Assembly: GCF_017316025.1 (NCBI RefSeq)
Contig: NZ_JAFLVT010000001.1
Location: forward strand, 138,875 to 202,874
From: Candidatus Enterococcus myersii
Lineage (GTDB): Bacteria > Bacillota > Bacilli > Lactobacillales > Enterococcaceae
Direction: 5' to 3'
Length of the DNA stretch: 64,000 nt
Shown here: positions 6,846-16,070 of the stretch, one piece after another
How positions within the stretch are numbered: position 1 is the stretch's first letter
How the letters are laid out: every line of letters begins with the position of its first letter
Program-made: the position numbers and the translations under genes
Notes under the pieces: model-generated
Told to the model about the DNA's origin: nothing
The model's database searches: none
The model's input: only the letters and a program-made list of their open reading frames with translations

Positions 6846-9272
6846 ATGGCACAACCAAAACGCCAGAAGAAAAAGAAACGCGTGACTAAAAAACAACAAC
6901 AGCAACAAGAAAAAATGATGTTGGCGGCAATCGGCGCCGCATTTATTATATTTGCCGGATTGGGTTTATTTAAGTTAGGCTTTTTAGGCACCTTAATTGC
7001 AAATTGCTTGCGAATTATCGGTGGAAATACGTATCCTATCTTGGCTGTGGCTTTAGCTTTGTATGGCTTGTGGTTAATGGTTAAAACGACAGCAGCAAAG
7101 TTTGAAAGTTTTCGCCGCTTTTTTGGTGGCTTGCTGATTTATGCGGCATTGTTATTATTTTTGCATGCTCTATTATTCCGCAATGTGATTAGCGGCACAC
7201 CCAATATTATCACTACGACTTGGGGAACATTATTAGGAGACATTCGCTCTAATCAAGTTAGTCAAAATGTCGGCGGCGGTATGTTGGGGGCAATTTTGTA
7301 TCAGGGAAGTTACTTTCTTGTTTCCCAAGTGGGGAGCTATTTTTTGGCCTTCTTACTTGCAATAGTAGGGTTGTTTTTAGTCAGCATGATGAGTGGCGGT
7401 GAATTAGTAGAACACTTGCAAAATATAGGGGATAATTTACAAGAATTTTTAGCTGGTGATCCTGCGAAAAAAGCTGCGCGACAAGCGGCGAAAAAAGCGC
7501 GACAAGAAGAAAAAGCGGCGAGAAAGGCCGAAAAAATTGCAGAAGAAAAAGCAGCGGCTAAAGAAGAGTTGGCCCGCAATGAAAAAAATCAAGTGCGTCC
7601 CATGACTGCTGGAGAAAAATTGGCAGCGACAGAAAAAGTTGACGCGGCAGTCGAAGCTGAACAATTGAGTTTTGTGCCGATTGATCACTTCCAAGAAAAA
7701 GTGGCAGCAAAACCCAAAATGGATTCTAAAATGCAAAATACACCAGATCTTTCAGAAACTACGGCAGAAATGCCAGATGACGGTGAAGATTTAGACTTTG
7801 AAATTCCTGCAGAAGCAGAAGATCGTGATTATCAATTGCCAGATGTTGCATTATTAGATTCACTACCACCGACTGATCAAAGTGATGAGTATCAAAAAAT
7901 TGAACACAATATTGGAGTCTTAGAAAAAACCTTCCAAAGTTTTGGCGTCGATGCCAAAGTTGTGAAGGCTAGTTTAGGACCAGCAGTAACAAAATTTGAA
8001 GTGCAACCGGCTGTTGGTGTTAAAGTTAGCAAAATTGTTAGCTTGACCGATGATATTGCATTGGCACTAGCGGCAAAAGATGTGCGGATGGAAGCACCAA
8101 TTCCCGGAAAATCTTTAATTGGGATTGAAGTTCCCAATAGCAGTATCAGTACAGTTTCCTTTAGAGAAGTCATTGAGGCACAGCCAGATCATCCTGATAA
8201 ATTATTAGAAGTACCACTTGGCCGCGATATTTCCGGGCGGGTACAAACGGCTGATTTAACTAAAATGCCGCATTTATTAATTGCTGGTTCCACTGGTAGC
8301 GGGAAATCAGTAGCCATCAATGGGATTATCACCAGCATTTTGATGCGAGCAAAACCTCATGAAGTCAAATTAATGATGATTGATCCAAAGATGGTGGAAT
8401 TAAATGTCTATAATGGTATTCCTCACCTCTTAACTCCGGTTGTAACAAATCCTAGAAAAGCCGCGCAAGCATTGCAAAAAGTAGTTAAAGAGATGGAAGA
8501 ACGTTACGAGAAATTTGCCGCAGCTGGTGTTAGAAATATTACCGGCTACAATGAAATGATTTTAGCCCGTAATTTAAGTCATGGGGAAAACAATCCGATT
8601 TTGCCATTTATTGTTGTTATTGTCGATGAATTGGCGGATTTAATGATGGTTGCTTCAAACGAAGTGGAAGATGCGATTATTCGCCTAGCACAAATGGCAC
8701 GAGCAGCGGGTATTCATATGATTTTGGCTACACAACGGCCAAGTGTCGATGTTATTACCGGGATTATTAAAGCAAACGTTCCTTCACGTATGGCCTTTGC
8801 TGTTTCTAGCGGTACAGATTCTCGTACCATTTTAGATAGCAATGGCGCAGAAAAACTACTTGGTCGTGGCGATATGCTCTTTTTACCAATGGGCGAAAAT
8901 AAACCGATTCGTGTTCAAGGCGCATTTATTTCCGATCATGAAGTGGAACGTGTCGTGGAATTCATCACAGAACAACAAGGTGCTGAGTATGAAGAGAAAA
9001 TGATGGTAACCGAAGAAGACGAAACAAACAGTGGCGCCAATGCACAACCAGAAGATGAGTTGTATGAACAGGCAAAAGATTTAGTCATTGAAATGCAAAC
9101 TGCCAGTGTTTCTTTACTGCAACGCCGTTTTCGTATTGGCTACAACCGAGCAGCACGCCTAGTCGATGAATTAGAAATGCATGGTGTTGTGGGGCCTTCA
9201 GAAGGTAGTAAACCCCGTAAAGTTTTAATTGAACCAAGTGAACCAGAAGAACTTCCGCAAGATTTTGAATAA
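6846..9272 (+). CDS. ftsK: DNA translocase FtsK/SpoIIIE
   Basis: An 808-residue septal DNA pump that clears chromosome DNA from the closing division site. A basic N-terminus ([10 protein letters not shown]) precedes about four membrane helices (residues about 25-175). A charged Ala/Lys/Glu-rich linker follows (about 200-300). The RecA-like motor has Walker A GSTGSGKS (about 480-487) and Walker [14 protein letters not shown]. The C-terminus is a winged-helix gamma domain (about 735-800, [19 protein letters not shown]) of the kind that reads polarity sequences. Length is normal for the family. The ATG at 6846 follows GAGGGA; the TTG six bases upstream is poorer. A TATAAT at 6814-6819, just past the previous terminator, suggests its own promoter. 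Confidence 0.96.
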   Translation: MAQPKRQKKKKRVTKKQQQQQEKMMLAAIGAAFIIFAGLGLFKLGFLGTLIANCLRIIGGNTYPILAVALALYGLWLMVKTTAAKFESFRRFFGGLLIYAALLLFLHALLFRNVISGTPNIITTTWGTLLGDIRSNQVSQNVGGGMLGAILYQGSYFLVSQVGSYFLAFLLAIVGLFLVSMMSGGELVEHLQNIGDNLQEFLAGDPAKKAARQAAKKARQEEKAARKAEKIAEEKAAAKEELARNEKNQVRPMTAGEKLAATEKVDAAVEAEQLSFVPIDHFQEKVAAKPKMDSKMQNTPDLSETTAEMPDDGEDLDFEIPAEAEDRDYQLPDVALLDSLPPTDQSDEYQKIEHNIGVLEKTFQSFGVDAKVVKASLGPAVTKFEVQPAVGVKVSKIVSLTDDIALALAAKDVRMEAPIPGKSLIGIEVPNSSISTVSFREVIEAQPDHPDKLLEVPLGRDISGRVQTADLTKMPHLLIAGSTGSGKSVAINGIITSILMRAKPHEVKLMMIDPKMVELNVYNGIPHLLTPVVTNPRKAAQALQKVVKEMEERYEKFAAAGVRNITGYNEMILARNLSHGENNPILPFIVVIVDELADLMMVASNEVEDAIIRLAQMARAAGIHMILATQRPSVDVITGIIKANVPSRMAFAVSSGTDSRTILDSNGAEKLLGRGDMLFLPMGENKPIRVQGAFISDHEVERVVEFITEQQGAEYEEKMMVTEEDETNSGANAQPEDELYEQAKDLVIEMQTASVSLLQRRFRIGYNRAARLVDELEMHGVVGPSEGSKPRKVLIEPSEPEELPQDFE

Positions 9273-9365
9273 ATAGTTTCATTTTCAACGCTAAAAATAT
9301 ATTGTTCCCTTTTGGCTATGCTTTGTGGTAAACATATTCAGATCAAGTTGTGTAAACGCTAATGT

Positions 9366-9485
9366 TTACAATAAGGCGAAATTTTTTTAAATTCCAACAG
9401 TAATTCCAATTTCGTAATATTTTACCCGGATCACGTAAGGATTAAGGGAGTTATAGTAGCTTTTCTTAACAATAAAGAAGATATA
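9366..9485. repeat. Intergenic repeat copy between ftsK and a small ORF
   Basis: The 280-base gap after ftsK holds a block beginning ACAATAAGGCGAAATTT, then CCGGATCAC, then AGCTTTTCTTA. The same blocks in the same order occur at 63110-63225. No strong terminator directly after ftsK is visible. Confidence 0.5.
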
Positions 9486-9552
9486 AATTGGGAGGATAGC
9501 ATAGGGGTGAAGGATTGCTTTAGCTTTGCTATTTGCCAAAAGTAGGTGAAGC

Positions 9553-9696
9553 ATGAAAGAACTCTTGCTAAATTTATTGCGTAAAATCGCCCGTCTATCA
9601 CGTAATAGTGGAGCCGCAAGCGGGAATACCTTTGCTCGTAACGCATACGGTGAACTGGAACAAAAAGAACAAAAGCAAAAAGAACAGGGAAAATAA
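9553..9696 (+). CDS. Small charged peptide of unknown function, 47 aa
   Basis: A 47-residue ORF beginning MKELLLNLLRKIARLSRNSG. It has an amphipathic basic N-terminal helix, a Gly/Ala/Ser/Asn middle, and a Gln/Lys/Glu-rich tail. The ATG follows GTAGGTGAAGC, an acceptable ribosome site, and a strong terminator lies 40 bases downstream. The layout faintly recalls AgrD-type precursors (amphipathic leader, short core, acidic tail), but there is no cysteine and no AgrB partner, so I make no functional call. It may be missed by gene finders. Confidence 0.45.
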   Translation: MKELLLNLLRKIARLSRNSGAASGNTFARNAYGELEQKEQKQKEQGK

Positions 9697-9735
9697 AGTC
9701 AAAAAATTTCTAAGCGTTCAAAAAGTTCAAAAATA

Positions 9736-9806
9736 AAACCTGAAAATTAACTTTTCTTACGAAGCTTATGGCGGGATAAGAAAAGTTAGTTATTCAGGTT
9801 TTTTTG
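9736..9806. terminator. Long hairpin terminator before the bceAB-like genes
   Basis: AAAACCTGAA and TTAACTTTTCTTA pair with TAAGAAAAGTTA and TTCAGGTTTTTTT. A and T runs on both flanks suggest bidirectional use. Confidence 0.8.
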
Positions 9807-9839
9807 TACCAATCAAATTTATTTATTACATGAAGACAC

Positions 9840-9886
9840 CTAACAAAAGTGTTAGGCCCTTGTTAGCCCTATCTATTTTGTGTTAG
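9840..9886 (+). promoter_or_regulatory. Candidate operator for a BceR-like response regulator
   Basis: A perfect inverted repeat CTAACA-AAAG-TGTTAG (9840-9855) resembles the TnACA-N4-TGTnA sites bound by BceR-type regulators. Two further TGTTAG copies follow at 9861 and 9881, spaced 11 and 20 bases, about one and two helical turns. They lie 100-150 bases before the Bce-type ATPase gene. The match to the consensus is from memory and binding is inferred. Confidence 0.5.
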
Positions 9887-9989
9887 CTGAAAGTTTCGTA
9901 AACTAAAAGAGTAAACAGGAGGTCTGATTGTAACAGGTAAATCAGACAAATTATTTTTATCAAATACGAATGACTAAGGAAGTGCGAAG

Positions 9990-10739
9990 ATGTTACAAGT
10001 TGAAAATTTACGTAAAGTTTATGGGGACACCATGAAATATGAAGCACTAAAAGGAATTGACTTAACAGTCGACGATGGTGAATTCATCGGTATTATGGGA
10101 CCTTCAGGAAGTGGGAAATCAACATTTCTAAATTTATTGGCCACAATTGATGAACCAACTAGTGGCAAGATTTTGCTAAATGGCAAAGACCCTCATGCGT
10201 TAAATCAAGAAGAGATTGCTGCTTTTCGTCGCAATCAACTGGGTTTTGTTTTTCAAAGCTTTAATTTATTACCAACATTAACAGTGGAAGAAAATATCGT
10301 TTTACCGCTAACCTTAGATGGTGAAAAAGTAGCGATCATGAAACGTCAGGTTAAAGAAGTCGCAAGTCGCTTAGGGATCGGGGATTTATTGAAAAAGCGG
10401 ATTGCTGAAATATCCGGCGGACAAGCGCAACGTGTGGCAGTTGCAAGAGCGATGATTCATCAACCAGAATTGGTTTTGGCCGATGAACCAACCGGAAATT
10501 TAGATACCAAGTCATCAAAAGACGTGATGGGTTTATTGCAACAATTAAATGAAGCAGAAAAAGCTACAATTTTAATGGTAACCCATGACCCATTGGCAGC
10601 CAGCTACTGTGAACGAATCGTATTTATTAAAGACGGAGAATTGGTTCATGAAATCAGACGCCAAAATGGTCAGCAAGCCTTTTATAACCAAATCATGGAG
10701 GAATTAGCCGCAATTGAGGGGGTTGACAATGAATTTTAG
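9990..10739 (+). CDS. Bce-type antimicrobial peptide ABC transporter, ATPase
   Basis: A 249-residue MacB/BceA-class ATPase. Walker A is GPSGSGKST (about residues 36-44), Q-loop VFQSFNLLP, signature SGGQAQR (about 145-151), Walker B LVLADEPTGNLDT, and H-loop VTHDP. With the following large permease it forms the module that removes cell-wall-targeting peptides such as bacitracin or nisin from their lipid targets. The ATG follows AAGGAAGTG. A strong AGGAGG at 9917-9922 lies upstream with no normal ORF behind it. No sensor kinase or response regulator is encoded nearby, so control would be from a distant locus. Confidence 0.88.
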   Translation: MLQVENLRKVYGDTMKYEALKGIDLTVDDGEFIGIMGPSGSGKSTFLNLLATIDEPTSGKILLNGKDPHALNQEEIAAFRRNQLGFVFQSFNLLPTLTVEENIVLPLTLDGEKVAIMKRQVKEVASRLGIGDLLKKRIAEISGGQAQRVAVARAMIHQPELVLADEPTGNLDTKSSKDVMGLLQQLNEAEKATILMVTHDPLAASYCERIVFIKDGELVHEIRRQNGQQAFYNQIMEELAAIEGVDNEF

Positions 10740-12540
10740 ACAATTCGTTGTGCGTAATACGATGCGCAACAAACACCTATACCTTGCTTATTTTTTAAGT
10801 ACTTTATTTGCGGTGATGGTTTTTTTCACCTTTAGCGTTTTTGCTTTTCATCCCAAACTTGTTGGGGATGCCTTAAATTCAAAAGCCCAAGTGGGGATGC
10901 TAGGAGCCGCAATCATTATTTACGGTTTTGCTTTTTTCTTTGTTCTTTATTCCATGGATGTTTTTTTACAATCCCGAAAAAAAGAATTCGGACTATTAAT
11001 GATTCAAGGGATGAGCCCTAAACAGTTACGAAAGATGGTTTTTATTGAAAATATTGTCATTGGTTTTTTTGCGACAATTAGTGGTAGTCTAGTAGGTGTT
11101 TTATTTTCACAGCTTATTTTATGGCTATCAAAATTTTTAATGCGAATTGATTTAGGCTTTTATTTTCCGGTTAAAGCATTAGCGTTAACTGTTGTGGCCT
11201 TTATGGCACTGTTTTTTGTCATTTCCTTTGTCATTCAATTTAGATTACCTAAACTAAACGTGCAAACGTTATTAAAAGCCGGTGAATTAGGTAAGGGCTC
11301 CTTTAAAGTTTCTCGTTGGAAAAGTATTTTAGCTGTAGTTTTGATTGCAGCAGGTTACGCTACTGCCTTACTAGCACCAGAAACTGCGGTCATTATCGTT
11401 TTTCTACCAGTTGTTTTTGTAGTTATTGTGGGCACGAAATTTTTGTTTGATCAATTAAGTGTTTGGATTATTGAAAAATTACGGAAAAACGAAAAAGTCT
11501 TTTGGAAGAAAACCAATATGGTCGTCTTTTCAGATCTTGCTTTTCGGATGAAAGATAATGCGCGCTCCTTCTTTTTAGTTGCGATTATTTCTACCGTAGC
11601 TTTTTCAGCAATTGGTTCTTTATATGGGTTCCGTCAATTGTTGGTAGGTAATATGGATGCTACGTCATATGCCTTTCAAGCACTTGATGCTAAAGAAACT
11701 TCGGTGCAGGCTGTAAATAGCGCGCTTGAAAAATATGATATTAAAGCTGATGAAGTACCCGTGAGTGTTTATACTGGTGAAGGTATTCAAGTTATTAGCC
11801 AAAGTGAATACAATAAATTAGCCAAGGCTACTAAAACGGAAGCCTTAGCGCTAAAAGAGGGGACTGCGATTCAATTAAAAGACACAAGTGGGATGGAAAA
11901 TGCAGCAACAACAAAAAATGTGACAGTGGCAGGTAGTAATTTAGAAGTCACAAAAGAAGAAGATACTTCCATTTTGAGTACATTTATACCAACTTATGTC
12001 GTTAGTGATCAAGTTGCAATGAAAGATTATCAACCAAATCACTATGTTTATTGGTTTACCCCGAATGCAAGTGTAGAAGATCAGATTAAAGCCGGTAAAG
12101 CGGTCGAAAAAAATACTGATATCGTTTCAGTCGAATTTATGAAAGATATGGTTATCCAAAGTTATGCACCTGTTTTATTTGTCGGAATTTTCATTGGTAT
12201 TGTCTTCTTCGTATCTGCCGGTAGTTTCTTATATTTCCGTTTATATAGTGATATGGATGTTGATATTGAAAAATTCAAGATGATTTATAAAATGGGCTTG
12301 GCCAAAAAAGAGCTGAAAAAGATGATTTATCAACAAATCGGTATTTTATTCTTTACCCCAATTATTGTGTCGGTTATTCATGGCGCAGTGGCACTAACTG
12401 CCATGTATCATATGTTTAAAATGGGGATGCAGCTAGCTGGTTGGGAAGTTCTTGGCGTTTTTGTAGTCATCCAAATTATTTATTACTTGGTTGCGCGCAT
12501 CTTTTACTTCCGAAAAGTCTATCAAGCTGTAACGGCGTAA
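10729..12540 (+). CDS. Bce-type ABC transporter permease (FtsX-like)
   Basis: A 603-residue permease with the BceB layout. There are several membrane helices in the N-terminal half, and a large extracellular domain (about residues 310-480) rich in Lys/Asp/Thr sits between helices. A final set of helices closes the FtsX domain (about 480-600). The start chosen is the ATG at 10729, which overlaps the ATPase end by 11 bases and follows GAGGGGG; the reading 15 bases upstream has no better ribosome site. The overlap indicates translational coupling. Family is clear; the peptide substrate is not. Confidence 0.87.
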   Translation: MNFRQFVVRNTMRNKHLYLAYFLSTLFAVMVFFTFSVFAFHPKLVGDALNSKAQVGMLGAAIIIYGFAFFFVLYSMDVFLQSRKKEFGLLMIQGMSPKQLRKMVFIENIVIGFFATISGSLVGVLFSQLILWLSKFLMRIDLGFYFPVKALALTVVAFMALFFVISFVIQFRLPKLNVQTLLKAGELGKGSFKVSRWKSILAVVLIAAGYATALLAPETAVIIVFLPVVFVVIVGTKFLFDQLSVWIIEKLRKNEKVFWKKTNMVVFSDLAFRMKDNARSFFLVAIISTVAFSAIGSLYGFRQLLVGNMDATSYAFQALDAKETSVQAVNSALEKYDIKADEVPVSVYTGEGIQVISQSEYNKLAKATKTEALALKEGTAIQLKDTSGMENAATTKNVTVAGSNLEVTKEEDTSILSTFIPTYVVSDQVAMKDYQPNHYVYWFTPNASVEDQIKAGKAVEKNTDIVSVEFMKDMVIQSYAPVLFVGIFIGIVFFVSAGSFLYFRLYSDMDVDIEKFKMIYKMGLAKKELKKMIYQQIGILFFTPIIVSVIHGAVALTAMYHMFKMGMQLAGWEVLGVFVVIQIIYYLVARIFYFRKVYQAVTA

Positions 12541-12556
12541 TTTAGCCGCACCTGAG

Positions 12557-12642
12557 AAAATAACCACTATTTATTTGCAGTTTCCCTTCTTGCTTTTGAA
12601 AAAGTAAAATAGGGAACAAGTCAGATAAAGTGGTTATTTTTT
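12557..12642. terminator. Terminator after the Bce-type transporter
   Basis: AAAATAACCACT and an inner TTTCCCT pair with AGTGGTTATTTTTT and AGGGAA, around a long loop. Confidence 0.78.
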
Positions 12643-12821
12643 ATGATAAAAATACCAATATGTCGCAATTTTTTAGATACTTCGTTAAAAAGTTAGCATA
12701 CTTTTTAGCCACACTTGAATTTTAAATTTTTCTTATTCTATAAAAAAATCCTGCCCTTATTGAAATAAGGACAATAAATCTGTTATAGTATGGAGCAAAT
12801 CTGTCAAAAAGGGGAAAAATT

Positions 12822-13922
12822 GTGAGAAAACCTACAATGAAACCATCGATATATGGTTTAAATAAAGAAGAATTAATTCATTGGTTTATTGAAAATGGCG
12901 AAAAGAAATTTAGAGCGACCCAAGTTTGGGAATGGCTTTATGAAAAACGGGTTACAGCCTTCAGCCAAATGACCAACTTATCTAAAGATTTAATCGCAAA
13001 GTTAGAAGAGCATTTCATCGTTAATCCATTAAAACAACTGGTTGTGCAAGAAGCGAGTGATGGAACGGTCAAATACTTGTTTGAGTTGCCCGATAAATTA
13101 ATGATCGAAACTGTTTTGATGCGACAAGAATATGGAATGTCTGTATGTGTCACGACCCAAGTTGGCTGTAATATTGGGTGTACTTTTTGTGCCAGTGGGC
13201 TTTTGCGCAAACAACGGGATTTAACTACCGGAGAAATCGTTGCGCAGATTATGTTGGTTCAACATTACTTTGATGAACGCGGTGAAGATGAACGTGTTTC
13301 CCATGTTGTGGTAATGGGAATTGGTGAACCATTTGATAATTATGATAACGTGATGAACTTTATTCAAGTCATTAATGATGCCAAAGGTTTAGCCATTGGT
13401 GCTCGCCATATCACTGTTTCAACTAGTGGCTTGGCGCGTAAAATTAAAGAATTTGCAAACAATGGGTTACAGGTTAACTTGGCGATTTCATTGCATGCAC
13501 CTAATAATGAAGTGAGAAGTTCCATGATGCGCATCAATAAAAGCTATCCAATTGAAGTGTTAATGGAAGCAATCGACGAATATATTGAAAAGACAAATCG
13601 ACGGGTGACTTTTGAATATATTATGTTAAATAATGTAAATGATCGCCCACATCATGCGCAAGAGTTGGCAGATCTATTAAAAGATAAGAAAAAATTAGCT
13701 TACGTGAACTTGATTCCTTATAACCCAGTTAGTGAGCACGATCAATACTCCCGCAGTGATAAAGCGGATGTTTTACGTTTTTACGATATTTTAAAACGCA
13801 ATGGGATTAATTGTGTTATTCGCAAAGAACACGGAACAGATATCGATGCGGCTTGCGGGCAATTACGTAGTAAAAAAATGCAAGAACAAAAGCAAAAACA
13901 AAAGCAAAAACAGCAAGCTTAA
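12822..13922 (+). CDS. rlmN: Dual-specificity RNA methyltransferase RlmN
   Basis: A 366-residue radical-SAM enzyme that methylates C2 of A2503 in 23S rRNA and A37 of some tRNAs. The cluster motif CNIGCTFC lies near residues 113-120. The glycine-rich [15 protein letters not shown] segment and the C-terminal [19 protein letters not shown], with the catalytic cysteine, are present. The C-terminus is a short Gln/Lys tail. The GTG start at 12822 follows AAAGGGG; an ATG 15 bases later lacks its own site. Its promoter is probably TTGAAA (12760-12765), 18 bases, then TATAGT (12784-12789). Confidence 0.96.
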   Translation: MRKPTMKPSIYGLNKEELIHWFIENGEKKFRATQVWEWLYEKRVTAFSQMTNLSKDLIAKLEEHFIVNPLKQLVVQEASDGTVKYLFELPDKLMIETVLMRQEYGMSVCVTTQVGCNIGCTFCASGLLRKQRDLTTGEIVAQIMLVQHYFDERGEDERVSHVVVMGIGEPFDNYDNVMNFIQVINDAKGLAIGARHITVSTSGLARKIKEFANNGLQVNLAISLHAPNNEVRSSMMRINKSYPIEVLMEAIDEYIEKTNRRVTFEYIMLNNVNDRPHHAQELADLLKDKKKLAYVNLIPYNPVSEHDQYSRSDKADVLRFYDILKRNGINCVIRKEHGTDIDAACGQLRSKKMQEQKQKQKQKQQA

Positions 13923-14058
13923 GATCGGTTGGAACAAGCGCTACCTCTTCAAGAATTGCACTTATCGCAAAAGAAGCTCCTTTTGTCACACTGTTTATTT
14001 GCAAATAGGAGTTGAGATGAATTAACGTCCACTCAGATATCCGAAAGAAAAATTTTTG

Positions 14059-14102
14059 AAGTTGAGATGAAAGTCAGCCTGGCTTTTATCTCAACTTTTT
14101 TA
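14059..14102 (+). terminator. Terminator of rlmN
   Basis: AAGTTGAGAT and AAAG pair with CTTT and ATCTCAACTT, followed by T residues. Confidence 0.82.
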
Positions 14103-14238
14103 TCATCGGTCAGCCTTTTTGCCCTGGTTTTGGCTTATTACTTAAACAGCGTGCTTTTTTTCCAAAAGCTAAAAATGACGTTGCGTTTTTCATTGAAAAG
14201 AAGTAAAAAGCATTTTATTTCCGACATTTTCTAATTAT

Positions 14239-14247
14239 TGATAAACT
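14239..14247 (+). promoter_or_regulatory. Extended -10 of aac(6')-I, overlapping a guide-like sequence
   Basis: TGA-TAAACT (14239-14247) fits an extended -10, with a weak TTCCGA -35 at 14219-14224. It would start RNA about 8 bases before the AGGAGG at 14262. The stretch CTAATTATTGATAAAC (14231-14246) nearly repeats the sequence after the putative guide-RNA scaffold of the next gene (16147-16161), differing by one inserted T. Confidence 0.5.
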
Positions 14248-14276
14248 ACCCATAATACTACAGGAGGCGCATGCCA

Positions 14277-14831
14277 ATGTTAATTACAGAATTTGAACGA
14301 GATAATCGGATTTTAAGAGACCAGTTGGCGGATCTTTTAGCGAAAACTTGGCCGAAAGATTATGGACAAACAGCAAAAGCAGAAGTTGAAAAATTGTTAG
14401 CACCAGAGCGTATTGCCGTAGCCGCATTGGTGGAAGATGACTTAGTCGGCTTTGTTGGGGCAATTCCACAATATGGTCAAACCGGCTGGGAAATGCATCC
14501 ATTAGTTGTCGTTTCTGATTTTAGACGTCAAAAAATCGGGGCTCGCTTAGTATCTTTTTTAGAATCTGAAATTGCATCTCGCGGTGGCATTACTATTTAT
14601 TTAGGTACCGATGACGAAAATGATGAAACAACGTTAAGTCAAGTGGATTTGTATCACGATCTTTTTGGCACGATTGCGCAAATAAAAAATCTAAAGAATC
14701 ACCCCTACAGTTTTTATCAAAAAATGAGCTATCAAATTACCGGCGTGATTCCAGACGCAAACGGCTGGTTTAAACCAGATATTATTATGGCAAAGCGAAT
14801 TGGTGATTTTGAAGAACTAACAGAAGAATAA
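14277..14831 (+). CDS. aac(6')-I: Aminoglycoside 6'-N-acetyltransferase, AAC(6')-Ii family
   Basis: A 184-residue GNAT enzyme that transfers acetyl from acetyl-CoA to the 6' amine of aminoglycosides. It closely follows the enterococcal chromosomal AAC(6')-Ii/-Id/-Ih group along its whole length. Telling segments are PERIAVAAL, GAIPQYGQTGWEMHPLVV (about residues 61-78), the acetyl-CoA loop RRQKIGARLV, ASRGGITIYLGTDD and the C-terminal PDANGWFKPDI. The ATG at 14277 is 9 bases from AGGAGG; the ATG at 14271 is only 3 bases away and unlikely. The gene is monocistronic with a terminator at 14843-14902. In E. faecium this enzyme gives intrinsic low-level resistance to tobramycin, kanamycin and amikacin; here activity is inferred. 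Confidence 0.87.
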   Translation: MLITEFERDNRILRDQLADLLAKTWPKDYGQTAKAEVEKLLAPERIAVAALVEDDLVGFVGAIPQYGQTGWEMHPLVVVSDFRRQKIGARLVSFLESEIASRGGITIYLGTDDENDETTLSQVDLYHDLFGTIAQIKNLKNHPYSFYQKMSYQITGVIPDANGWFKPDIIMAKRIGDFEELTEE

Positions 14832-14842
14832 ATAAGCACAAC

Positions 14843-14902
14843 AAATACTCGAATAACCTTAAAGTTGGTCTGCTAGCTAACTAAAGGTGTTCGAGTATTT
14901 TT
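14843..14902 (+). terminator. Terminator of aac(6')-I
   Basis: AAATACTCGAA and ACCTT pair with AAGGT and TTCGAGTATTT, followed by T residues. Confidence 0.82.
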
Positions 14903-14917
14903 AATTGGAATGTATAA

Positions 14918-15062
14918 ATTTTTCAGAAGTAAAAACGGACTTGCAATTTTTCAGAAGATTCTTTAAAATTGTTTACAAAGATAAAAGATGCAATATTCAG
15001 AAAATTCAAGTGTTGCATTTTATATTGAAGAAAAAGTAATTGCTAGTTACCAGCAATTGCCG
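14918..15062 (+). promoter_or_regulatory. Promoter region of the TnpB-like gene
   Basis: TTGCAA (14941-14946), 17 bases, then TAAAAT (14964-14969) make a plausible promoter. The repeat AATTTTTCAGAAG occurs twice (14918 and 14945), the second copy lying in the spacer. A hairpin AATTGCT-AGTTACC-AGCAATT lies at about 15038-15058. It could be a relic of an IS200/IS605 left-end hairpin, which I cannot prove. Confidence 0.5.
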
Positions 15063-15104
15063 GCTTGTTGTTTTGTTGGGGAGTATGCTTTTTAAGGGGA
15101 AATT

Positions 15105-16070
15105 ATGGGGAAAAACCAAAGGAAAGTGCTAAAGGCTTACAAGTTTCGCATTTATCCAACCAAAGCACAGCAAAAATTTTTAATTCAAACTTTTGGTTGC
15201 GTTCGCTTTACGTACAATACGCTTTTAAAACAGCGTCAGTTCAATACGATTGAAGCAAGTAAAAAGCTGACACCTGCTGCCTTAAAAAAGGAATTTCCTT
15301 TTTTAAAATTAACCGATAGCTTGGCATTAGCAAATGCACAACGAAATTTAGCGCGCGCATTTCAAAATTATTATCAAGGTAGAAGTGGGCATCCAAAAAT
15401 GAAGATCAAAAAAAGTACGTGGCAGTCTTACACCACGAATAATCAGCAACAGACAATCTGGTTAAAGGATAACTTATTGAAGGTACCTAAATTAAAACAG
15501 CCCATTGCCGTTGTTTGTCATCGAAAAGTGGTAGGCAAAATTAAATCTGCAACAATTACTGCAAAGAATTTGCAACAGTTTTATGTTTCATTATTATGTG
15601 AAGAAGAAGTTTGTCATTTGCCTAAGACTAAAACTGAAATTGAATTACGTTTTGCTCCAAATCAGCTTGTTGTAGGCAATCAATTAAAATTTTGTCGTCA
15701 ACTTTGTGTAAATGACCTTGAAACCAAGTTAAAAAAAGCCAAACGAAAATTGGAAATAAAAGCCAAAAGTGCACAGCAACGCAAAGTGAGATTGGCAGAG
15801 GCCAAAAACTATCAAAAACAAAAATTAAAGGTACAAAAATTGTACCATCATAAGCAACAGCAAAAAAAAGCGTGGATTGACGAACTAACAATGCATCTGA
15901 TTAAAAACTATGATTTTTTATATGTTGAAGTCCCAAAAAATGGGATAGAGGGATCTTTTACGTTGGCGGACTGGCAAAGTTTTTTAGTTAAGTTGCAGTA
16001 TAAAGCCAATTGGTACGGGAAAAAAGTGATTTTTTTAACAGCCGCTAAAACGGTGCGAAAAATCAGTTAA
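15105..16070 (+). CDS. Nuclease-dead TnpB-like protein, candidate TldR RNA-guided repressor
   Basis: A 321-residue relative of TnpB from IS200/IS605 elements. The N-terminal wedge/REC part is well preserved (KAYKFRIYPTKAQQKF, QTFGCVRFTYNTLL, DSLALANAQRNLARAF, SYTTNNQ, KLPKL-like KVPKLK, GKIKSATI). At the RuvC-I site the usual GIDLGL is replaced by ELRFAP, so arginine 182 stands where the catalytic Asp should be. RuvC-II keeps Glu275 (YVEVP), but the next Asp is Val. The protein ends at AAKTVRKIS, before the zinc finger and RuvC-III Asp; active relatives run to about 370-410 residues. The frame is otherwise intact, starts with AAGGGG-ATG, and has a promoter. No TnpA is nearby. Loss of cleavage with retained RNA/DNA-binding parts is what TldR proteins show. 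A decaying transposon gene is the alternative. Confidence 0.75.
   Translation: MGKNQRKVLKAYKFRIYPTKAQQKFLIQTFGCVRFTYNTLLKQRQFNTIEASKKLTPAALKKEFPFLKLTDSLALANAQRNLARAFQNYYQGRSGHPKMKIKKSTWQSYTTNNQQQTIWLKDNLLKVPKLKQPIAVVCHRKVVGKIKSATITAKNLQQFYVSLLCEEEVCHLPKTKTEIELRFAPNQLVVGNQLKFCRQLCVNDLETKLKKAKRKLEIKAKSAQQRKVRLAEAKNYQKQKLKVQKLYHHKQQQKKAWIDELTMHLIKNYDFLYVEVPKNGIEGSFTLADWQSFLVKLQYKANWYGKKVIFLTAAKTVRKIS

Larger units (their letters stand above)
13923..14276 (+). other. Intergenic region between rlmN and aac(6')
   Basis: The region holds the terminator at 14059-14102 and the aac(6')-I promoter near 14219-14247. I see no convincing gene; an AGGAG-ATG-AAT-TAA at about 14010-14024 is too short to count. 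Confidence 0.6.

Noticed and set aside
9553-9696. AgrD-like autoinducer precursor
   Set aside because: No cysteine for the ring, and no agrB or histidine-kinase gene nearby.
10714-10728. Upstream ATG for the Bce-type permease
   Set aside because: The ATG at 10729 has the better-spaced GAGGGGG ribosome site.
15105-16070. Active IS200/IS605-type insertion sequence
   Set aside because: No tnpA, catalytic residues missing, zinc finger absent, and no clear paired transposon ends, so not called a mobile element.
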